Source of the DNA: CAZEYT01 sp964516295
Lineage (GTDB): Bacteria; Verrucomicrobiota; Verrucomicrobiia; Chthoniobacterales; Terrimicrobiaceae
NCBI GenBank assembly: GCA_964516295.1
Contig: CAZEYT010000105.1
Location: 1-8,088 of the forward strand
Direction: 5' to 3'
DNA length: 8,088 nucleotides
Shown: one piece after another, positions 4,440 through 8,088 of the stretch
Layout of the letters: each line of letters starts with the position of its first letter
Numbering within the stretch: position 1 is the stretch's first letter
Notes under the pieces: generated by a model
Told to the model about the DNA's origin: nothing
Databases searched by the model: none
The model's input: only the letters and a program-made list of their open reading frames with translations
Position numbers and translations under genes: made by a program

Positions 4440-6071
4440 ATGTGTCGAGGGTGGCCTTGGTTGCTGGCGTTGTTGAGCGGGCTTTTGCTCACGCTCTGCT
4501 ATGCGCCGTTTGGATTTGGAGATTTGGTGTGGGTGGCGCTCACGCCGCTGGTCGTGGGGGTCTGGCTGTCCGAGCCCGCACCGCGGAGAAACGGGCTCCG
4601 GTTGTTCGGCCTCGGGTTCGTGTGTGGTGTCGGGTATTTCGGCGGGTCGCTTTCGTGGCTGTCGACGCTGACGATCCCGGGCTGGATTTTGCTTTCGCTC
4701 TACGTGGCGGTCTACCCCGCGGTGTGGACGGTTTTTTTGGGAACGGTCGCGCGGCCGGTTGGCGACGATGCGAAAGGCCGTCCGGTCTGGCTGAGCTCGT
4801 TGCACAATCTGCGCGTGTGCGCGCTGGGTGCGGCGGCCTGGGTGGCGCTTGAGTGGCTCCGGGGAATTGTGTTCACCGGCTTCGGCTGGAACGGCCTCGG
4901 CGTGGCGCTGAACAAAAACATCCCGCTCATTCAGATCACCGATCTCACGGGCGTCGGCGGCCTGTCGTTCCTTGTGGTGATGGCGAACCTGATGGCGGTG
5001 GCAACGGTGAAGCGGCTGAGGCTGGAGATCGGGCGCGGGGCGCGGCGGCCGCATTATGATTTTGCGATCACAGTGGCGTTGATCGTTCTGGCTTGGAGCT
5101 ACGGGCTCCGCCAAATGTTTGCCCCGCCGCCGGAGTCGACCCCGCTGACCATCGCGGCCGTGCAGGCGAACGTGCCGCAGACCGTTCGGAATGATCCGGC
5201 CCAAGATACGGAGGTGATGGACCGTTATCGCAAGCATACCGAGACGGCGATCGCGATGGGGCCCGACCTCATCCTGTGGCCGGAATCGGCGACGCCGCGG
5301 CCGTTGTTCAACGACCAGCAAATGTGGGATTTTGTGAAGGGGCTCGCGACCTCGCATGCGGGGGATTTTTTGCTCGGGACCGTGCATTACAGCGAGGTGG
5401 GGGATTTCAATTCCGTCGTGCTCCTCACCGACGGCAGCCGGTCGGCTCAGATGCAGCACAAGATGCACTTGGTGCCCTTTGGCGAATACGTCCCGCTCCG
5501 GCAAGCGTTTCCGCTTTTCGCTTGGGTCGTGGGCGATCTGGTGCCGGATGATTTCGATCCCGGCCCCTATCCGGAAGTGCTCGAGATGAAAGCCCGCGCG
5601 ATCCGTCTCGGACCGCTCGTTTGCTTCGAGGACACGCTGGGAAATCTGGCGCGCGAGTTCGTCCTGCGCGGCGCGCAGGTTTTTGCGGTGGTGACAAACG
5701 ATGGGTGGTTTTTGGAATCCGCCGGCTCGCGCCAGCACCTGGAAAATGCGATTTTTCGCTGTGCGGAAAACAAAGTTCCGATGATCCGGGCGGCCAACAC
5801 CGGCGTGACGGCGGTCATCGACCGGTTCGGGATCGTCCGGGAGGAATTGCGCGACGAAAGCGGCAGCACGTTCATCGAGGGCGTGTTGTTTTCGAAGGTG
5901 GACGTGCCGAATACGATCACGCCGACGTTTTACGCGCGGAACGGCGAGCTCTTCTCCTTTCTTTGCATCGCAGTGACGGCCCCTTGGGCGTTCATCGTCT
6001 TTCTCCGCTCACGACGCCGCAAAGATTCAGCTTGTCCGCAGCCGTCCGAAACGAAACCTTTGGAGCAATGA
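4440..6071 (+). CDS. lnt: Apolipoprotein N-acyltransferase Lnt
   Basis: The 543-residue inner-membrane enzyme transfers a fatty acyl group from a phospholipid to the N-terminal cysteine of apolipoproteins, the last step of lipoprotein maturation. Residues 5-225 hold several hydrophobic segments (for example WLLALLSGLLLTLCYAPFG), including GFGWNGLGVALNKN and ITDLTGVGGLSFLV as in Lnt. Residues 235-490 form a nitrilase-type domain with the catalytic triad visible: Glu282 in LILWPESATP, Lys341 in QHKMHLVPFGEYVPL, Cys395 in LVCFEDTL. A C-terminal membrane segment (about 506-523) follows. The frame is open back to 4080 inside oxyR, but the Lnt N-terminus begins at ATG 4440 with a weak GGGTAGG upstream, so that start was chosen. 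The stop overlaps purS by 4 nt (ATGA), suggesting translational coupling with a functionally unrelated operon. The presence of Lnt points to a diderm envelope. Confidence 0.95.
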   Translation: MCRGWPWLLALLSGLLLTLCYAPFGFGDLVWVALTPLVVGVWLSEPAPRRNGLRLFGLGFVCGVGYFGGSLSWLSTLTIPGWILLSLYVAVYPAVWTVFLGTVARPVGDDAKGRPVWLSSLHNLRVCALGAAAWVALEWLRGIVFTGFGWNGLGVALNKNIPLIQITDLTGVGGLSFLVVMANLMAVATVKRLRLEIGRGARRPHYDFAITVALIVLAWSYGLRQMFAPPPESTPLTIAAVQANVPQTVRNDPAQDTEVMDRYRKHTETAIAMGPDLILWPESATPRPLFNDQQMWDFVKGLATSHAGDFLLGTVHYSEVGDFNSVVLLTDGSRSAQMQHKMHLVPFGEYVPLRQAFPLFAWVVGDLVPDDFDPGPYPEVLEMKARAIRLGPLVCFEDTLGNLAREFVLRGAQVFAVVTNDGWFLESAGSRQHLENAIFRCAENKVPMIRAANTGVTAVIDRFGIVREELRDESGSTFIEGVLFSKVDVPNTITPTFYARNGELFSFLCIAVTAPWAFIVFLRSRRRKDSACPQPSETKPLEQ

Positions 6072-6298
6072 AAGCGCTCGTCACCGTCATGCCCAAACCG
6101 TCCGTCCTCGATCCGCAGGGAGCCGCCGCCGCTGAGGCGATGCGCCACCTCGGATTGGAAAACATCGGGCGCGTGCGCATCGGGAAGGTCATTGAAATCG
6201 AGCTGCCGGATGGCGCGGACGAGGCGCGTCTGCACGAAATCGCCCGCGATTTGCTCTCGAATCCGGTGATCGAAGATTACGCGCTTGAGGTGAAGTGA
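6068..6298 (+). CDS. purS: Phosphoribosylformylglycinamidine synthase subunit PurS
   Basis: This 76-residue protein is the small structural subunit of the three-component FGAM synthase and helps dock PurQ onto PurL. The sequence shows the PurS pattern: MKALVTVMPKPSVLDPQGAA at the start, LGLENIGRVRIGKVIEIEL in the middle, and LLSNPVIEDYALEV at the end. The length is normal for the family. ATG 6068 overlaps the lnt stop (ATGA), with GGAG just upstream. Although the frame is open much further 5', that extension lies inside lnt and has no PurS similarity. purQ follows after 24 nt. Confidence 0.95.
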   Translation: MKALVTVMPKPSVLDPQGAAAAEAMRHLGLENIGRVRIGKVIEIELPDGADEARLHEIARDLLSNPVIEDYALEVK

Positions 6299-6322
6299 GA
6301 CGGGGGCTCTGAATTTTTCCAA

Positions 6323-7006
6323 ATGAAATTTGCCGTCCTCCGTTTCCCGGGCTCGAACTGCGATCAGGATTGTTTTCTGGCGATCAACCAACTGCCCGGA
6401 GCGACTGCCGACTATGTCTGGCACAAAGATTCGTCGTTGGCGGGCTTTGATGCCGTTGTGCTGCCAGGCGGGTTTTCTTATGGGGATTATTTGCGCTGCG
6501 GGGCGATTGCGCGCTTTTCGCCGGTGATGAAGGCGGTGAAGGATTTTGCGGCCGCGGGCGGACCGGTGATGGGAATATGCAATGGTTTCCAAATTCTATG
6601 CGAGAGCGGTCTTCTGCCGGGCGCGCTCGTGCGCAATCGCGACCTGCATTTTCTGTGCAAACATGTGAACCTTCGGGTCGAGGGCCCCGGGTCGCGATTC
6701 ACCAACGCCGCGTGGACGGGTCAGATCCTGAACATCCCGATTGCCCACGGCGAGGGGTGTTACTTTGCGGACGATGAAACGCTGGCCCGCCTCGAGCGCA
6801 ACGGCCAGGTCCTCCTGCGCTACTGCGACGCGCAGGGCCGCGCCGACGAGGCCGCCAACCCGAACGGCTCCTGCGCCAATATCGCCGGCATCCGCAACGA
6901 AGCCGGCAACGTCTTCGGCCTCATGCCCCACCCCGAACGTGCCTGCGACCCTCTCCTCGGCAGCACCGACGGAAAACTTCTCTTCGAAAGCCTTCTTGCG
7001 GGATGA
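6323..7006 (+). CDS. purQ: Phosphoribosylformylglycinamidine synthase subunit PurQ (glutamine amidotransferase)
   Basis: This 227-residue class I glutamine amidotransferase hydrolyses glutamine and supplies ammonia to PurL for the conversion of FGAR to FGAM, step four of de novo purine synthesis. Conserved parts are FPGSNCDQDC near the N-terminus, PGGFSYGDYLRCGAIA (48-63), the nucleophile elbow GICNGFQIL with Cys86, AHGEG (141-145), and GLMPHPERA with catalytic His203 and Glu205. The triad is complete and the length is normal. The start is set by homology (MKFAVLRFPGSN); no good Shine-Dalgarno precedes it. The stop TGA overlaps the ATG of the following remnant (ATGA at 7003-7006), where purL would otherwise be expected. 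Confidence 0.96.
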   Translation: MKFAVLRFPGSNCDQDCFLAINQLPGATADYVWHKDSSLAGFDAVVLPGGFSYGDYLRCGAIARFSPVMKAVKDFAAAGGPVMGICNGFQILCESGLLPGALVRNRDLHFLCKHVNLRVEGPGSRFTNAAWTGQILNIPIAHGEGCYFADDETLARLERNGQVLLRYCDAQGRADEAANPNGSCANIAGIRNEAGNVFGLMPHPERACDPLLGSTDGKLLFESLLAG

Positions 7007-7212
7007 ATTTCACCACAGCGAGAACCACGAGCACCAAGGGGAAGGAAACCGAGTTGACCGCGAAGATTACTGGCGCGCCCATAACGGTGCATCGTGAACT
7101 CGGCCCCGGATTTTTAGATCGGCTCATGAAAAATCCCCGCCCGCGCACAGCGCTCCGGCTCAATTACAACGTCCCGCTCCTCAAAGGCGGTCTCGAACGC
7201 GTGTCCCTTTGA
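7003..7212 (+). pseudogene. GxxExxxR-family protein remnant, internally deleted
   Basis: The 69-residue frame reads like the two ends of a GxxExxxR-family protein (a small PD-(D/E)XK nuclease-like family, usually about 125-140 residues) joined together. Residues 16-42 (ELTAKITGAPITVHRELGPG, then FLDRL) match the N-terminal signature, normally ELTEKIIGAAIEVHRELGPGFLESVYE. Residues 49-69 (TALRLNYNVPLLKGGLERVS, then L) match the C-terminal signature, normally LLINFNVPLLKDGIKR. The middle, which carries the predicted catalytic residues and the Exx(x)R part, is absent. The first 15 residues come from an ACCACAG...CACCAAGG-like flank. The remnant sits between purQ and purL, overlaps the purQ stop by 4 nt, and is unlikely to have nuclease function. 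It could still keep translation running toward purL. The family function is unknown to me beyond the fold prediction. Confidence 0.7.
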
Positions 7213-7256
7213 CCTTCTCCCGTTCCTTTGTGCCCTCCGTGGCAAATCTTCTTCCT

Positions 7257-8088
7257 ATGCCTGACATCACACCAGAAATCATCGCCAAGCACGGCATTAC
7301 GCCGGAGGAATTTGAACGCATTCGGGAGATCCTGGGGCGGGATCCGAATTTCACCGAGCTCGGGGTTTTTTCGGTGATGTGGAGCGAGCATTGCTCATAC
7401 AAAAACTCGAAGCTCGAGTTGAAAAAGTTTCCCACGACCGGGCCACGGGTCCTTGTGAAAGCCGGGGAGGAAAATGCCGGGGTCATCGATATCGGCGACG
7501 GCTGGGCGATTGCCTTCAAAATGGAGAGCCACAACCACCCGAGTGCCGTGGAGCCGTTCCAAGGTGCGGCGACCGGCGTTGGCGGGATTATCCGCGATAT
7601 CTTCACGATGGGCGCACGGCCGGTCTTCTCGATGAACTCGCTTCGGTTCGGTGACATCCGCGGCGAGACCCCGGAAGCGCGCACCAACCGGCGGCTTTTT
7701 GCCGGCGTGGTCTCGGGCATTTCGCATTACGGAAATTGCATCGGCATTCCGACCATCGGCGGCGAGGTGTATTTCGACGACAGCTATGCGGGAAATCCGC
7801 TCGTGAACGTCTTCTGTCTGGGCGTTCTCCGCCACGAGCAGATCGCCCGCGGAGCCGCGCAGGGACTGGGCAATCCGGTCTTTTATGTCGGGGCCGAGAC
7901 CGGTCGCGACGGTCTGGCCGGAGCCGCTTTTGCCTCACGCGAACTTACCGAAGAATCCAAGGAAGACCGGCCGGCCGTTCAGGTGGGCGATCCCTTCCGG
8001 GAAAAACTTCTTCTCGAAGCCTGCCTCGAATTGCTCGCCAGCGGCTGCGTCGCCGGCATTCAGGACATGGGCGCGGCCGGCCTCACCT
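7257..8088 (+). CDS. purL: Phosphoribosylformylglycinamidine synthase subunit PurL (5' part, runs off the window)
   Basis: The frame runs without a stop from ATG 7257 to the right edge, giving 277 codons of an expected 730-750 for the small PurL type. It begins MPDITPEIIAKHGITPEEFE. It includes MWSEHCSYKNSK with His45 (active-site histidine region), FKMESHNHPSAVEPFQGAAT and GVGGIIRDIFTMGARPV (88-122, ATP/Mg site), TIGGEVYFD (166-174), and FYVGAETGRDGLAGAAFAS (209-227). PurL is the ATP-dependent synthetase core of the complex with PurS and PurQ, both encoded just upstream. The 5' flank (GTGGCAAATCTTCTTCCT) contains no Shine-Dalgarno; it belongs to the flank of the GxxExxxR remnant, so the original translation signal may have been displaced by that insertion. 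Confidence 0.95.
   Translation, partial: MPDITPEIIAKHGITPEEFERIREILGRDPNFTELGVFSVMWSEHCSYKNSKLELKKFPTTGPRVLVKAGEENAGVIDIGDGWAIAFKMESHNHPSAVEPFQGAATGVGGIIRDIFTMGARPVFSMNSLRFGDIRGETPEARTNRRLFAGVVSGISHYGNCIGIPTIGGEVYFDDSYAGNPLVNVFCLGVLRHEQIARGAAQGLGNPVFYVGAETGRDGLAGAAFASRELTEESKEDRPAVQVGDPFREKLLLEACLELLASGCVAGIQDMGAAGLT

Noticed and set aside
4296..5738. Long minus-strand ORF of 480 codons
   Set aside because: It is antisense to lnt, and its Arg/His/Pro/Gln-rich composition is typical of a shadow of a high-GC gene. Lnt on the plus strand has a full catalytic triad.
1..8088. CRISPR array, tRNA/rRNA, riboswitch or defence system
   Set aside because: I saw no regularly spaced repeats beyond the two copies at 797-837, no cloverleaf or rRNA-like sequence, and no defence gene other than the broken GxxExxxR remnant.

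Overview
The window is GC-rich bacterial chromosome. It has two parts: a mobile-element junction at the left (about 1-840) and conserved housekeeping and stress genes to the right. The three-gene FGAM synthase (PurS, PurQ, small PurL), a RAYT-type transposase, a GxxExxxR-family remnant and many starts without a Shine-Dalgarno sequence together suggest the Verrucomicrobiota or a neighbouring PVC-like lineage. This is an inference from gene content, with no phylogenetic test behind it.

Layout. 1-262: right end of an IS256-family insertion sequence (transposase C-terminus, then a terminal-inverted-repeat-like sequence). It appears to have inserted into the 3' part of a RAYT gene (198-737, minus). 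The RAYT also lacks the expected catalytic tyrosine. 797-837: two copies of a 20-bp repeat upstream of the RAYT start. These abut the abruptly truncated 5' end of a fused binding-protein/permease amino-acid ABC transporter gene (828-2171). The left side therefore looks like nested insertions: IS256 into a RAYT, and the RAYT element into or beside the transporter.

2225-3486: an oxidative-stress module. ahpD and ahpC lie on the minus strand, with a terminator-like hairpin between them. Both resemble the mycobacterial AhpC/AhpD peroxidase pair. oxyR is divergent (3487-4395) and has both redox cysteines. The shared intergenic region holds a 37-bp match to the tandem OxyR operator in exact register. 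It covers a good sigma-70-type oxyR promoter whose start site would give a nearly leaderless mRNA.

4440-8088: lnt (apolipoprotein N-acyltransferase), then purS (4-nt overlap), purQ, an internally deleted GxxExxxR remnant that overlaps the purQ stop, and the 5' part of purL, which runs off the right edge. PurS, PurQ and PurL form the glutamine-dependent FGAM synthase of purine biosynthesis. The remnant sits inside this conserved cluster.

I found no CRISPR array, tRNA, rRNA or clearly novel multi-gene system. The most interesting items are the nested insertions, the Tyr-to-Val RAYT, the OxyR operator with the leaderless oxyR, the ahpC-ahpD hairpin and the GxxExxxR scar in the pur cluster.
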